This document shows positions 52,001-60,103 of a DNA stretch of 64,000 bases, in pieces (position 1 is the first letter of the stretch; each line of letters begins with the position of its first letter). Source of the DNA: Paraburkholderia largidicola (GTDB lineage: Bacteria > Pseudomonadota > Gammaproteobacteria > Burkholderiales > Burkholderiaceae); contig NZ_AP023176.1 in the NCBI RefSeq assembly GCF_013426895.1, positions 1,054,001-1,118,000 on the forward strand, given 5' to 3'. The notes beneath the pieces were generated by a model. That model was given only the letters and a program-made list of their open reading frames with translations, searched no databases and had not been told where the DNA came from. A program made the position numbers and the translations under genes.

Positions 52001-53787
52001 GCCGACACCTCCAGCGGCGTGCGTGCCGCATTGGCGGCCGTCTTGAATGGATCGAGCCCGATGCGCCGCACCGTTTCGATGAAGCTCTCGCGGCGCGGCC
52101 CCGATTCCGTTCTCTGTTCGACATACGCTCGCAGCACGGCTTCGATCACGTCGGGTACTTCGTGCGCCGAGAACGACGGCCCGATGACCTTGCCGGGTTG
52201 CGCATCGCCGCTTGCATGCGATCCATCGGAGCCGCCGAGCGTGACCTGATACCACTCGGCGCCATCCTTGTCGACGCCGAGAATGCCGATGTGCCCGCTG
52301 TGATGATGCCCGCACGAGTTGATGCAGCCGCTGATGTGCAGATCCACTTCGCCGATGTCTTCGAGTTCGTCCATGTCCTGATAGCGTTCAGTGATGGCTT
52401 CTGCGACGGGCAGCGAGCGTGCATTCGCCAGCGCGCAGAAGTCGCCGCCGGGGCACGCGATCATATCCGTCAGCAGATTCACGTTGGCGCTCGCGAGTCC
52501 CACGCTGCGCGCGGCTTCCCACAACGCGAGCAGATCGTTTTCATGCACCCACGGCAGCACGATGTTCTGCGTGTGCGTGACACGCGCTTCGCCGGCCGAG
52601 AAGCGGTCGACAAGACCGGCGACCTGATCGAGCTGATCGGCGGATGCATCGCCGGGTGCCTGCAGCAGACGCTTGAACGACAAGGTGACGATGCGCAGCG
52701 ACGGATTGCGGTGCTGCGCGACGTTGCGCTCCAGCCAGCGCGCAAATTGCGGCGTACTGGCGGCCGCGTCGTGTATCGCCTTGCGAGCGTCGGCGTCCGA
52801 CGGCTTGTCGACCGAGCCCGTTGCAGGCTGCACGAAATACGCGCTGACGCGCTCGAGTTCGGCACGCGGAATGGTATGCGGTCCGCCGTCATGCTCGACG
52901 ATCTGGCGAAACTCTTCCTCGACTTCGTCGATGTACTTCTGGCCTTCCGCCTTCACGAGAATCTTGATGCGGGCCTTGTACTTGTTGTCGCGCCGTCCGT
53001 ACTGGTTGTACACGCGGACCACGGCCTCGATGTAGTTCATGATGTGCTGCCACGGGAGGAACTCGCGCAGCACCGTGCCGATGACGGGCGTACGCCCCAT
53101 GCCGCCGCCGACGGTCACGCGAAACCCGAGTTGGCCATTCTCGCCATAGCGCAAGCGCAGGCCGACATCATGCCAGTCGGTCGCCGCGCGGTCGTCGCTT
53201 GCACCTGTGATCGCAATCTTGAACTTGCGCGGCAGAAACGCGAACTCGGGATGCAGCGTCGTCCACTGCCGCATGATTTCGGCGAACGGACGCGGGTCCG
53301 CGATCTCGTCGGGCGCCACGCCCGCGCGCTCGTCGCAGGAAATGTTGCGGATGCAGTTGCCGCTCGTCTGGATGGCGTGCATGTTGACGGTCGCCAGCAG
53401 GTCCATCACGTCGGCGGCCTTCGAGAGCGGAATCCAGTTGAACTGCACGTTGGTGCGCGTCGTGAAGTGCGCGTGATGGGTTGGCAGCCGGACGGTGCCG
53501 AGCTTGCGTTGGGCGTCGAGTGCCTGCCGGTAGACGTCGGCTTCGGGCGCATCGTATTCGCGCGCCACCCGCGCGAGCACGCGAAGCTGCGCACTCGACA
53601 ACTCGCCATACGGCACCGCGACGCGCAGCATCGGTGCGTGCCGCTGCACGTACCAACCGTTTTGCAGGCGCAAGGGACGAAAGGCGTCTTCGCTCAATCG
53701 GCCGTCCTGCCAGCGTTCGATCTGGTCGCGGAACTGCGCGGCGCGATTGAGCAGAAAGGCTTTGTCAAACTCGTTGTACTGATACAT
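51997..53787 (-). CDS. cysI: Sulfite (nitrite) reductase, sirohaem and 4Fe-4S protein
   Basis: 596 residues from ATG 53787. Sirohaem and cluster ligands are in CPGGDFCALANARSLPVAEA and HISGCINSCGHHHSGHIGIL, where C-x5-C and C-x3-C supply the cluster and bridging thiolate. Substrate-side basic residues lie in HFTTRTNVQFNWIPL and GNCIRNISCDE. It reduces sulfite to sulfide for cysteine synthesis, in a unit with the DUF934 gene. The family also contains assimilatory nitrite reductases, but the DUF934 partner favours sulfite. Confidence 0.88.
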   Translation of the reverse strand: MYQYNEFDKAFLLNRAAQFRDQIERWQDGRLSEDAFRPLRLQNGWYVQRHAPMLRVAVPYGELSSAQLRVLARVAREYDAPEADVYRQALDAQRKLGTVRLPTHHAHFTTRTNVQFNWIPLSKAADVMDLLATVNMHAIQTSGNCIRNISCDERAGVAPDEIADPRPFAEIMRQWTTLHPEFAFLPRKFKIAITGASDDRAATDWHDVGLRLRYGENGQLGFRVTVGGGMGRTPVIGTVLREFLPWQHIMNYIEAVVRVYNQYGRRDNKYKARIKILVKAEGQKYIDEVEEEFRQIVEHDGGPHTIPRAELERVSAYFVQPATGSVDKPSDADARKAIHDAAASTPQFARWLERNVAQHRNPSLRIVTLSFKRLLQAPGDASADQLDQVAGLVDRFSAGEARVTHTQNIVLPWVHENDLLALWEAARSVGLASANVNLLTDMIACPGGDFCALANARSLPVAEAITERYQDMDELEDIGEVDLHISGCINSCGHHHSGHIGILGVDKDGAEWYQVTLGGSDGSHASGDAQPGKVIGPSFSAHEVPDVIEAVLRAYVEQRTESGPRRESFIETVRRIGLDPFKTAANAARTPLEVSA

Positions 53788-53939
53788 GGCTAACCTGGAG
53801 GGCGGCGAAAGCGTGCATGTCGAGCTTTCGCCTGGGGACGCGGAACGACGGCCGATACCACCGGCATGTTCGCTCGAATCTACTGGCGCATGCACCCGCC
53901 GACAAGACGCAGATGACGCGAAAATGACCGCAGCAGATG

Positions 53940-53979
53940 AAAAAACCGGGCAGCGCGCCAGAACGCGGACTGCCCGGTC
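53940..53979 (-). terminator. Intrinsic terminator at the end of the T3SS operon
   Basis: Arms CCGGGCAG (53946-53953) and CTGCCCGG (53970-53977) are followed in the minus direction by TTTTTT (53945-53940). It lies 46 bases after the stop of the MEKHLA-domain gene and marks the left end of the type III secretion transcripts. The surrounding 53788-54024 holds no other gene. Confidence 0.85.
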
Positions 53980-54024
53980 GGAGAGATGAGGGAGTTGGGG
54001 CCTGCCTTGTGCCTTGCGCGGGGC

Positions 54025-54486
54025 CTATTCAGGCAGCGCCGTGGTCTGCGGAATCATCGCGGCCTGGCCATGCAGCTTGCCGTGCTCGTCGATGAGTTGC
54101 CACACGGTCGCGCGTTCGATCCAGAAACGGCGGCCCGTCTTCGCAATGCGCACGCCGCGATAGCCGGTGACATAACCGTCCCGCGTGACCTGATCGAGAA
54201 ACGCCTGACGTTCGCTGCGTTCCGGCGCCTCTGCGGAAAGGCGCGACGCAAGGGCGGTGATTTCGTCCCAGTCGTAGCCGAACAGCGTCTGGGCGCGGCG
54301 GTTTCCGTAGACGAACACAGGGTCTTCGGCCGTATTGTGCGCGAGCAGCCCGAAGGGCGCATCGTGATACAGCCACGCGACGGCATCTTCCGCGCGCTCA
54401 TGCTTCGGTACGAGTTCGGTGCCCAGCAGACGCGCATAGCTGCCTGCGAGCAGGTTGAAGAAATTCAGGTCGGTGCGTAAATCCAT
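54025..54486 (-). CDS. MEKHLA-domain (PAS-like) protein next to the T3SS genes
   Basis: 153 residues from ATG 54486. The MEKHLA domain spans almost the whole protein: FFNLLAGSYARLLGTELVPK, then FGLLAHNTAEDPVFVYGNRR, LFGYDWDEITALASRLSAEA and GVRIAKTGRRFWIERATVWQ. The domain is a PAS relative found in plant HD-ZIP III factors and in free-standing bacterial proteins that may sense a small ligand or redox state. It lies 64 bases after hpaB and before a terminator, so it may be cotranscribed with the secretion genes. Role unknown. Confidence 0.8.
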   Translation of the reverse strand: MDLRTDLNFFNLLAGSYARLLGTELVPKHERAEDAVAWLYHDAPFGLLAHNTAEDPVFVYGNRRAQTLFGYDWDEITALASRLSAEAPERSERQAFLDQVTRDGYVTGYRGVRIAKTGRRFWIERATVWQLIDEHGKLHGQAAMIPQTTALPE

Positions 54487-54550
54487 TGGTTTTCCAGGTC
54501 CAGGCGATGTTGGAAGACATTCTAGCGTGACGCTGTTTTCCGCGTAGGTG

Positions 54551-55006
54551 TCATGCCCGGATCCACGAGAAGTTGCCTGAGACGATGGCTTCGAAACGCT
54601 CGTCGCTGGCTTCGAGAATGCTCTGCTTCCAGTACGCGCCATGTTCCGAATAGTGGGCGAGGAGATCGGCGAGCGTTTCGCCCGTCGGCGCATCGGCGAA
54701 CGGTACGCGCACGAGCAGCACGACATTGCCGTAGTCGGAGTCGAGCCCGAGTTGCGCCTGGTCCTGCGCATACACGAGCAGATTGGCTTCGAGCATGAGC
54801 CGGTAGACGGTCGTGATGCGGCCCGCCGTCACCGCGCCGAAGTCGAAGCTCAGATAGATCGCATCGGGGTCTTCGTCGAAGCAGTCGAGCCGCACATCGA
54901 GGCCGCCCACTTCGATCGAATGGGTCTGCAACACGTGCTCGACGTCGGGCAAGCCGACTGTCTCGCACAGCGATGCAACGAGTTCTACATAACGGTCTTC
55001 ACTCAC
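54551..55006 (-). CDS. hpaB: Type III secretion chaperone, HpaB-like (CesT family)
   Basis: 151 residues from a GTG start at 55006. The acidic, leucine-rich CesT fold is seen in HSIEVGGLDVRLDCFDEDPD and YRLMLEANLLVYAQDQAQLG, and there is no signal peptide. Position after an HrpE-like pilin gene copies Xanthomonas hrpE-hpaB, where HpaB is the general exit-control chaperone that targets effectors to the ATPase. A 9-bp hairpin (55054-55080) lies between it and the pilin gene. Confidence 0.78.
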   Translation of the reverse strand: MSEDRYVELVASLCETVGLPDVEHVLQTHSIEVGGLDVRLDCFDEDPDAIYLSFDFGAVTAGRITTVYRLMLEANLLVYAQDQAQLGLDSDYGNVVLLVRVPFADAPTGETLADLLAHYSEHGAYWKQSILEASDERFEAIVSGNFSWIRA

Positions 55007-55053
55007 GATGCGAATGCCCGATCAAACAAAGGGAAATCCTGCAAGGCATCAAC

Positions 55054-55080
55054 GGCTGGCCGCTGCGCGAACGGCCAGCC
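55054..55080 (-). other. Intercistronic hairpin between pilin-like gene and hpaB
   Basis: GGCTGGCCG (55054-55062) pairs perfectly with CGGCCAGCC (55072-55080) around nine bases, directly after the pilin-like stop. There is no T tail, so partial attenuation or protection of the upstream message is more likely than full termination. This would suit a system needing far more pilin than chaperone. Confidence 0.6.
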
Positions 55081-55088
55081 AGCCTGCA

Positions 55089-55310
55089 CTACGATGCCTG
55101 CGCGGCCTTCTGGATGCTCGACGCACCCGACTTCATCGCTTCGCCGAGCGCCTGCAGCAGGCTCGCATTCGACTGCGCTTGCGCGATTTCGAGCTGCTGT
55201 TGGGCGTTGTTGTTGATCGTCGCTTCGGCGCTTGCCGTTGCGCTGCTCGAGTTGACGCCGTTCGTCACGGCGCCCAGTGCGGATGTTGCTGCCGTTGCAA
55301 TACCGGGCAT
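55089..55310 (-). CDS. Small Hrp pilin-like protein (HrpE/HrpY position)
   Basis: 73 residues from ATG 55310 with AGGAG about six bases upstream. The sequence is Ala/Ser/Asn/Gln-rich and helical, with no signal peptide (MPGIATAATSALGAVTNGVN, then NNNAQQQLEIAQAQSNASLL, ending SIQKAAQAS). Size, composition and position between hrpD6 and hpaB fit the T3SS pilus subunits HrpE of Xanthomonas and HrpY of Ralstonia, which are assembled outside the cell. Pilins evolve fast, so the call rests mainly on synteny. Confidence 0.6.
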   Translation of the reverse strand: MPGIATAATSALGAVTNGVNSSSATASAEATINNNAQQQLEIAQAQSNASLLQALGEAMKSGASSIQKAAQAS

Positions 55311-55389
55311 GGTGGCTCTCCTGGAAAGTTCCGGCAGACGGAATGTCCAACCGGTGTTGAAAAAAGCGAATGAAATGACGTTCGACGCG

Positions 55390-55632
55390 TCAGCCGCGCA
55401 ACGCGTCCTCGCGCAACTGCCCGACGATGCGGCTCGCGGCGACGAGGCCGCGATAGATGCGGGCGCGCGCATCGCGGTCGGCGGCCGTGCCGTCGGCGGC
55501 ATGATTGAGCTGCTCGGCGCTGTCTTCGAGCGCCTTGCGCAGTTCAGCGACGCGCGCGTCGGCGTCGGCGGCGGTCACGACGTTCTGCAACGCCATGAAG
55601 TGTTGTGCGTGGCGTTCAATGGCTTCGTACAT
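55390..55632 (-). CDS. HrpD6-like small type III secretion protein
   Basis: 80 residues, helical, without signal or membrane span (MYEAIERHAQHFMALQNVVT, then RVAELRKALEDSAEQLNHAA). It lies three bases after sctD, the place taken by hrpD6 in the Xanthomonas hrpD operon, whose product is also about 80 residues and helps control secretion. Needle-chaperone (YscE-like) function is an alternative. The assignment is by position and size. Confidence 0.55.
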   Translation of the reverse strand: MYEAIERHAQHFMALQNVVTAADADARVAELRKALEDSAEQLNHAADGTAADRDARARIYRGLVAASRIVGQLREDALRG

Positions 55633-55635
55633 GGT

Positions 55636-56895
55636 TCATCTCCGTAACGTGTCGGCCGTCTGCGCGACGGACGTCTGGGTTAGGTCGAGCACATGCCGCG
55701 CGGCGGCAGGCCCGGCGAGCTGCCTGGCAAGCGGTGAGGGCGGTTCGATGACGGCTTTCGAAACGGGCGGCGTTGCATCGCTGGCCGGTTGCTGTGAGTC
55801 GGCTGCTGCGGGCGCTGCGGCGTCGCTGGCTGCACTCGCTGCGGCGGGCGCGCTGGCGTTCGTGTCGTTGTCGAGAATGAAGATGTGCTTCACGCCATCG
55901 GGCGTTTGCGCGTAGCGCACCGTATCCGACGACACGATCGCGATATAGCTCGCGCCCGCTGGTGCGTCAGCCTGCTCGGCGCCCGTTGCGTCGATGCGGA
56001 TGTCTTTCACGTTGGTGGGCAAGTCGGGACGGATGCGCTTCACGCCTTGCTGCAACGCGTCCATATCGACGTCCTTGCCTTCGATCGCAAACACGCCCGC
56101 GCCGTCGTAATGCACGCTGATCCCCGCGACGGGCAGGCTCTCGCCGATGCTGCGCCGGATCACCTCGGCGATGCCGTACTGCGCCTGCACGCGCGGCGAC
56201 GTGATCGCGGCCAGCAGTCGCCGCGCGGCGAGGTTCTCCGACTCGTTCGCGACGAGGCCGCGCACGAGCACGCCGCCGTGACCATCGAGCGATGCGCGCA
56301 GTTCGTTCAGATGCGCAGCGGCAAATTCGCGGTTCACGTTTTCCATCGCGGCGACGTCGTTGGGCAACATCGATGCCTTCGCGCGTGTCGTCATCGACAG
56401 GGCGCTGACGCACGCGATCGCAATCAACGCGACACATGCCGCGCCGAGCGCGACGAAGGTGCGGCGCCGTGAGCGTTGCTGGTCGCGTACGTCGTTGTCG
56501 GCCTGGCCGGGCTTTAAAAGCGTCGACAGCAGCGCGAGATCGCTGGGCCATTCGACATCGTCGGGTCCGATGCAGATCACGCTCTGGTCGAACTGCATCG
56601 GCAGAAAGTCGAGCATGAAAACGGGCGCCGTGTCCTGCACGGGTTCGTGCTCTGCGTCTTGCGTGTCGGCTTCGCGGTGCGCTGTTTCATCGTTCGCGTC
56701 GACGGCAGTCGTTTGCGCGGCGAGTCGCCGCACGGTCACGACGTCGCTGTCGCCAACTTCGACGATCGCGGACGGCCCCGTCCAGTCGGTGATGCGAATG
56801 TCGGCGTCGTCGTCCGCGTCGATCCGGAAAAGACCGGGACCGAGCGGTGCGGTCGCGCCAGCATGAATACCCGTCAGGATGCGCAGTTGTTTCAT
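55636..56895 (-). CDS. sctD: T3SS inner-membrane ring protein SctD (HrpD5/HrpW type)
   Basis: 419 residues. An N-terminal FHA-like cytoplasmic domain (LRILTGIHAGATAPLGPGLF) is followed by one membrane span near residue 150 (FVALGAACVALIAIACVSAL) and a periplasmic part with ring-building repeats (LRASLDGHGGVLVRGLVANE and GISVHYDGAGVFAIEGKDVD). A Pro/Ala-rich low-complexity tail with Asp precedes the C-terminus. This is the architecture of SctD/PrgH-type basal-body rings. A perfect PIP box lies 105 bases upstream, so it starts a transcript that includes the small genes and hpaB. Confidence 0.85.
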   Translation of the reverse strand: MKQLRILTGIHAGATAPLGPGLFRIDADDDADIRITDWTGPSAIVEVGDSDVVTVRRLAAQTTAVDANDETAHREADTQDAEHEPVQDTAPVFMLDFLPMQFDQSVICIGPDDVEWPSDLALLSTLLKPGQADNDVRDQQRSRRRTFVALGAACVALIAIACVSALSMTTRAKASMLPNDVAAMENVNREFAAAHLNELRASLDGHGGVLVRGLVANESENLAARRLLAAITSPRVQAQYGIAEVIRRSIGESLPVAGISVHYDGAGVFAIEGKDVDMDALQQGVKRIRPDLPTNVKDIRIDATGAEQADAPAGASYIAIVSSDTVRYAQTPDGVKHIFILDNDTNASAPAAASAASDAAAPAAADSQQPASDATPPVSKAVIEPPSPLARQLAGPAAARHVLDLTQTSVAQTADTLRR

Positions 56896-56962
56896 GAGTT
56901 CGGTCGGTCAGGCGGAGAAGCGAGGCAGCGATCGTGCTGTTTCGCTTCCTTCGATGAGTCGC

Positions 56963-57024
56963 AGATTAATGGACGCGTGGGCTGCGATACGCGTCGTGTG
57001 CGAAGGCACTCGTGTTCACGCGAA
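56963..57024 (-). promoter_or_regulatory. PIP/hrpII box and -10 element for the sctD operon
   Basis: On the minus strand, TTCGC (57024-57020), 15 bases, TTCGC (57004-57000), then 31 bases and TAATCT (56968-56963). This equals the plant-inducible promoter box TTCGC-N15-TTCGC (TTCG-N16-TTCG in Ralstonia) with a YANNNT -10 element 30-32 bases downstream. It starts seven bases past the hpaA stop and precedes sctD. Confidence 0.88.
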
Positions 57025-57030
57025 GTGAGT

Positions 57031-57981
57031 TCAACGCGCGGATTCGACAGGACGGGTGCCGCGCGCGTGTGCGATGCCGTCGAGCGCCGCATTCGCGCTT
57101 GCCGCGCGTCCTTCTCGGCCTGGCAGCGTCGGACCGCCTGCGACGAGCGCGAGCAACGGTGCGAGAGCGTTGCGAGCCTGTTTCGAGGTGTCCGGGCTAA
57201 CGGCCGTGGCCGTTGCAGCCGTTGCCAATGTCTCATCCGGCTGCCGACGCGCGGCGGCACGCGCGGTTGCGTCCATCAACGACTGGCGGACCTGTGCGAG
57301 CGATGCGAGCGGCAACGCGCCCTCATGTCGCCGCAGCGCGCGCAATTGCGAGAGCGCGTCGTGCAGCGGGCGACCTGGCTTCAGCAACGCGTCGCACCAC
57401 GCGCTGGCTAATGCTTCGCGGCGCGCCGTGCCTGCAAGTGTCGACGCATGCGCGGCAAACTCGGGCACGAAGGGCGCTGCGCGGTTCGCGCCGTCCGCGC
57501 CATCCAGCATCAGATCGTCGTCGTGCTTGCCTTGTTGGCGCTGCTGCTGCCGTTGCTGTTGCTGTTCGTCCTGCTGCTGCCCGCCGCCGCGCGAGCCGCC
57601 GTTGCCGCCGTCGCGGGACACGCGCAGCGCGGCGTTGCGCTGGCGGTCGGTGTTTCTCGTGTTCTGAGCCGCTCTCGCGCCAGTAGCGGAGCGGCCCGTC
57701 GTGGGCCGGCGTGCCGCGGCAAAACGTGTCGCGGCTGCCTTGCCCTGGCGCTTCTTCAAAAGCGCTTTCGCAAGACGCCGCGCATTTGCCGAGCGTGCCT
57801 GCCCCTGCCGATGCGCGTGATGCGCATGTGCGAAGCGCACGTTATTACGCAACGACGTGGCAAAGCGTGCGCGCGTCTGTTGCCGCGCGGGTTCGGTCAC
57901 GCCCCGTTGCGTCTGCGCGGCCTCTTGCGTGGCCGACGTGCCTGAGGCCCCTGTGGCCGGTCGCGAGTGAAGCGGGTTCAT
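57031..57981 (-). CDS. hpaA: HpaA-like type III secretion control protein
   Basis: 316 residues from ATG 57981, overlapping hrcS by four bases. The first half is strongly basic, with Arg/Lys clusters (RRLAKALLKKRQGKAAATRF and RPTTGRSATGARAAQNTRNT) resembling nuclear-localisation signals, then a Gln-rich run (DEQQQQRQQQRQQGKHDDD) and an alpha-helical C-terminal half. Xanthomonas HpaA lies at the same place between hrcS and hrpD5, carries nuclear localisation signals, and is a secreted control protein that binds HpaB. Sequence similarity beyond these features is not obvious, so synteny carries much of the call. Confidence 0.65.
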   Translation of the reverse strand: MNPLHSRPATGASGTSATQEAAQTQRGVTEPARQQTRARFATSLRNNVRFAHAHHAHRQGQARSANARRLAKALLKKRQGKAAATRFAAARRPTTGRSATGARAAQNTRNTDRQRNAALRVSRDGGNGGSRGGGQQQDEQQQQRQQQRQQGKHDDDLMLDGADGANRAAPFVPEFAAHASTLAGTARREALASAWCDALLKPGRPLHDALSQLRALRRHEGALPLASLAQVRQSLMDATARAAARRQPDETLATAATATAVSPDTSKQARNALAPLLALVAGGPTLPGREGRAASANAALDGIAHARGTRPVESAR

Positions 57982-58241
57982 CGCTGCACCGCCGTCAGCA
58001 GCAACTGGTTCGCGAAGCGCAGGATGGCCGACGCGCCGAGCGGCGCCACGACGATGAGCGCGACCACCACGGCAATCAGCTTGATGCCGAACGACAGCGT
58101 CTGATCCTGCAGCGACGTGATCGCCTGCAGGAACGACACCAGCAGGCCGACACCGGCCGCGACGACGACGACGGGCAGCGATACGTACAGGCATAGCAGC
58201 AGCCCTTGCGTCGCGAGGCCGACGAGCGTATCGATAGTCAT
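57978..58241 (-). CDS. hrcS: Type III export apparatus protein HrcS (SctS/FliQ family)
   Basis: 87 residues, two membrane spans. LLLCLYVSLPVVVVAAGVGL and LVSFLQAITSLQDQTLSFGI match the FliQ/SctS signature with the conserved QxxTxxxxQ(D/E)QTL. It belongs to the export gate with HrcR and HrcT. It overlaps hpaA by four bases and follows hrcR by 25. Confidence 0.93.
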   Translation of the reverse strand: MTIDTLVGLATQGLLLCLYVSLPVVVVAAGVGLLVSFLQAITSLQDQTLSFGIKLIAVVVALIVVAPLGASAILRFANQLLLTAVQR

Positions 58242-58266
58242 GGCTTGTCCATAGTTAAAGAAACGC

Positions 58267-58923
58267 CTACCGGTAGCCGAGAATCAGGCCATGCATCAGC
58301 GTGGACCAGCCGTCCATCGCGACGAACAGCAGCAGCTTGAACGGAATCGCGACGTTGGTCGGCTGCACCTGGTTCAGGCCCATCGCCATCAGCACGTTCG
58401 CGATCACGAGATCGACGACGATAAAGCCGATGTACAGCAGAAAGCCGATCTTGAAGGCGTCCGTCAACTCCGTCAGCGTGAACGCGGGCGCGAGCACGAT
58501 CAGATCCGTGTCCTTCAGCGCCCTGGCTTGCTGCGCGGGCCACAAGGCCGTCGCCGAGCGCAGGAAGAACTGCCGTTCGCGCGATTGCGCATGCGCTTCG
58601 AGGAAGGTGCGGAACGGCTCGCGCGCGGCCGCGATACCCGCCGTCACGTTCTGCGTGACGTTGCCGGGCGCCTGGTTGGCCTGCATGCCCTGCATCGCGG
58701 AGAACGCGACGGGCGCCATGATGTACACGGAGACGATGATCGCGATGCCGTTGAGCACCATGTTCGGCGGCACCTGCTGGACGCCGAGCGCGTTGCGCAG
58801 CAGCCCGAGCACGACGACGATCTTCATGTACGACGTGACCACCATCGCGATGAACGGGATCACGCTGATCGCCAGCACGACGATCAGCAGCCCGGTGATG
58901 TCACCTGTCTGAATCGCCGGCAT
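58267..58923 (-). CDS. hrcR: Type III export apparatus protein HrcR (SctR/FliP family)
   Basis: 218 residues from ATG 58923, overlapping the end of hrcQ by 23 bases. FliP/SctR motifs are visible: SVIPFIAMVVTSYMKIVVVL, GLLRNALGVQQVPPNMVLNG and LTELTDAFKIGFLLYIGFIV with DLVIANVLMAMGL. It has four membrane spans and forms the core of the export gate pore. Confidence 0.95.
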   Translation of the reverse strand: MPAIQTGDITGLLIVVLAISVIPFIAMVVTSYMKIVVVLGLLRNALGVQQVPPNMVLNGIAIIVSVYIMAPVAFSAMQGMQANQAPGNVTQNVTAGIAAAREPFRTFLEAHAQSRERQFFLRSATALWPAQQARALKDTDLIVLAPAFTLTELTDAFKIGFLLYIGFIVVDLVIANVLMAMGLNQVQPTNVAIPFKLLLFVAMDGWSTLMHGLILGYR

Positions 58924-60094
58924 AAGCCATCCTCGTGATACGTACGCCCAGATGTTCGCCGACACAGACGATCTCGCCATAGCCGACCGTTTGCCCATGC
59001 GTGACGAGCCGCACGGGCGTATCGAGCACGGGCGCGGCAAGTTCGATCACATAGCCGGGGCGGAGCGCGGCGAGCTGTGCGAGCGGCAGCGCCACGCTGT
59101 CGATTTCGAATTGCACGGGCAGATCGAGCAGGCCGATATCGAGCGGGGCGTCTTCTGTGTCGTGCTGCCAGTTGCTGTGCGCGTCGATTTCGGACGTTTC
59201 ATCGGGCGCGGCTGCTTCGGTTTCTTGCAGCGCTTCGCCGTCTCCTGGTAGCGTGTCGGGCCATTCGGCCTGTAAAGGTTCTTCGTTCATGATCGGTTTC
59301 TCTTCTACAGTGACCTGCGTGCCGTCGATGACGACACGCGCATGAATGCGCCGCATGCCCGTCGCAGTCGCGCCCCATGTGGCGCGCGCGGTGAACGCGG
59401 TGCCGCCGCTCAGCGCTTGCGCGACGGAAGGCGCAAAGGCGCGCAGCACGACGTCGCCCGGACGCAGCGACTGCAACGCGGCAAGCGGCACGCGCCGCGC
59501 GCCGAGCGCGATCGATCCCGCGACGCAGATCGGGGATGCCAAAGCGAATGTTTCCGTTGCATGACGCGACGGCAACGCGGCGAGCCGTTTATGCAGCACA
59601 TCGAGCGTCGCGCCGGATGCGCCGATCGAAAGCCGATGCACGACGCCTTCATGCAGCAACGCCACGTCGAAGCGTTCGCCGCTCGCGACGCCAGCGGGCG
59701 TCCGTTCCACCGACGCCACACGCCAGCGTCCCAGCCCCGCCGCCTGAAAGCGCTGCACGAGCGGCGCAAGCAGCGCGTTCGCGAGGGTGCTGCGCAGCGC
59801 GTGCCGCGCGCTGTCGCCGGCGCTGGCCGCGACGATCTGCAACGCGGGATAGCGCGCGAGATCGAGATCGATATCGAGCGTGCCTTCCAGATGCGCGAGC
59901 ACGATGCGGCCCGCTTCGTCGAAAGCCGTATCCGCCGCGACGGCGGGCGCGATTTCGATGGCATCGACCGCCCCGAGCTGGCGCAACGCGTCGACATGAC
60001 GCGCATCGCACAGAAAGCGCGCGGCCCGCGCCGCATCGGGTGTGACGCGGCGCAGTTTCTCTGCATACGAAGGTTCGGTGGGCACAGTGGACAA
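58901..60094 (-). CDS. hrcQ: Type III secretion C-ring protein HrcQ (SctQ/FliN family)
   Basis: 397 residues from a TTG at 60094; a GTG at 60085 is an alternative, and no good ribosome site is seen for either, so coupling with hpaP is possible. The last 70 residues are a SpoA/FliN domain (LPVQFEIDSVALPLAQLAAL, then RPGYVIELAAPVLDTPVRLV). The long N-terminal part corresponds to SctQ. Here both parts are one gene, as in Xanthomonas and Ralstonia, whereas Pseudomonas splits them into hrcQa and hrcQb. It forms the cytoplasmic sorting platform. Confidence 0.88.
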   Translation of the reverse strand: MSTVPTEPSYAEKLRRVTPDAARAARFLCDARHVDALRQLGAVDAIEIAPAVAADTAFDEAGRIVLAHLEGTLDIDLDLARYPALQIVAASAGDSARHALRSTLANALLAPLVQRFQAAGLGRWRVASVERTPAGVASGERFDVALLHEGVVHRLSIGASGATLDVLHKRLAALPSRHATETFALASPICVAGSIALGARRVPLAALQSLRPGDVVLRAFAPSVAQALSGGTAFTARATWGATATGMRRIHARVVIDGTQVTVEEKPIMNEEPLQAEWPDTLPGDGEALQETEAAAPDETSEIDAHSNWQHDTEDAPLDIGLLDLPVQFEIDSVALPLAQLAALRPGYVIELAAPVLDTPVRLVTHGQTVGYGEIVCVGEHLGVRITRMAYAGDSDR

Positions 60095-60103
60095 AGGCGT
60101 GAG

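Noticed and set aside
55366..55370. Single GCGAA near the pilin-like gene as a third PIP box
   Set aside because: There is no second GCGAA at 15 bases on either side, so it does not form the TTCGC-N15-TTCGC box.
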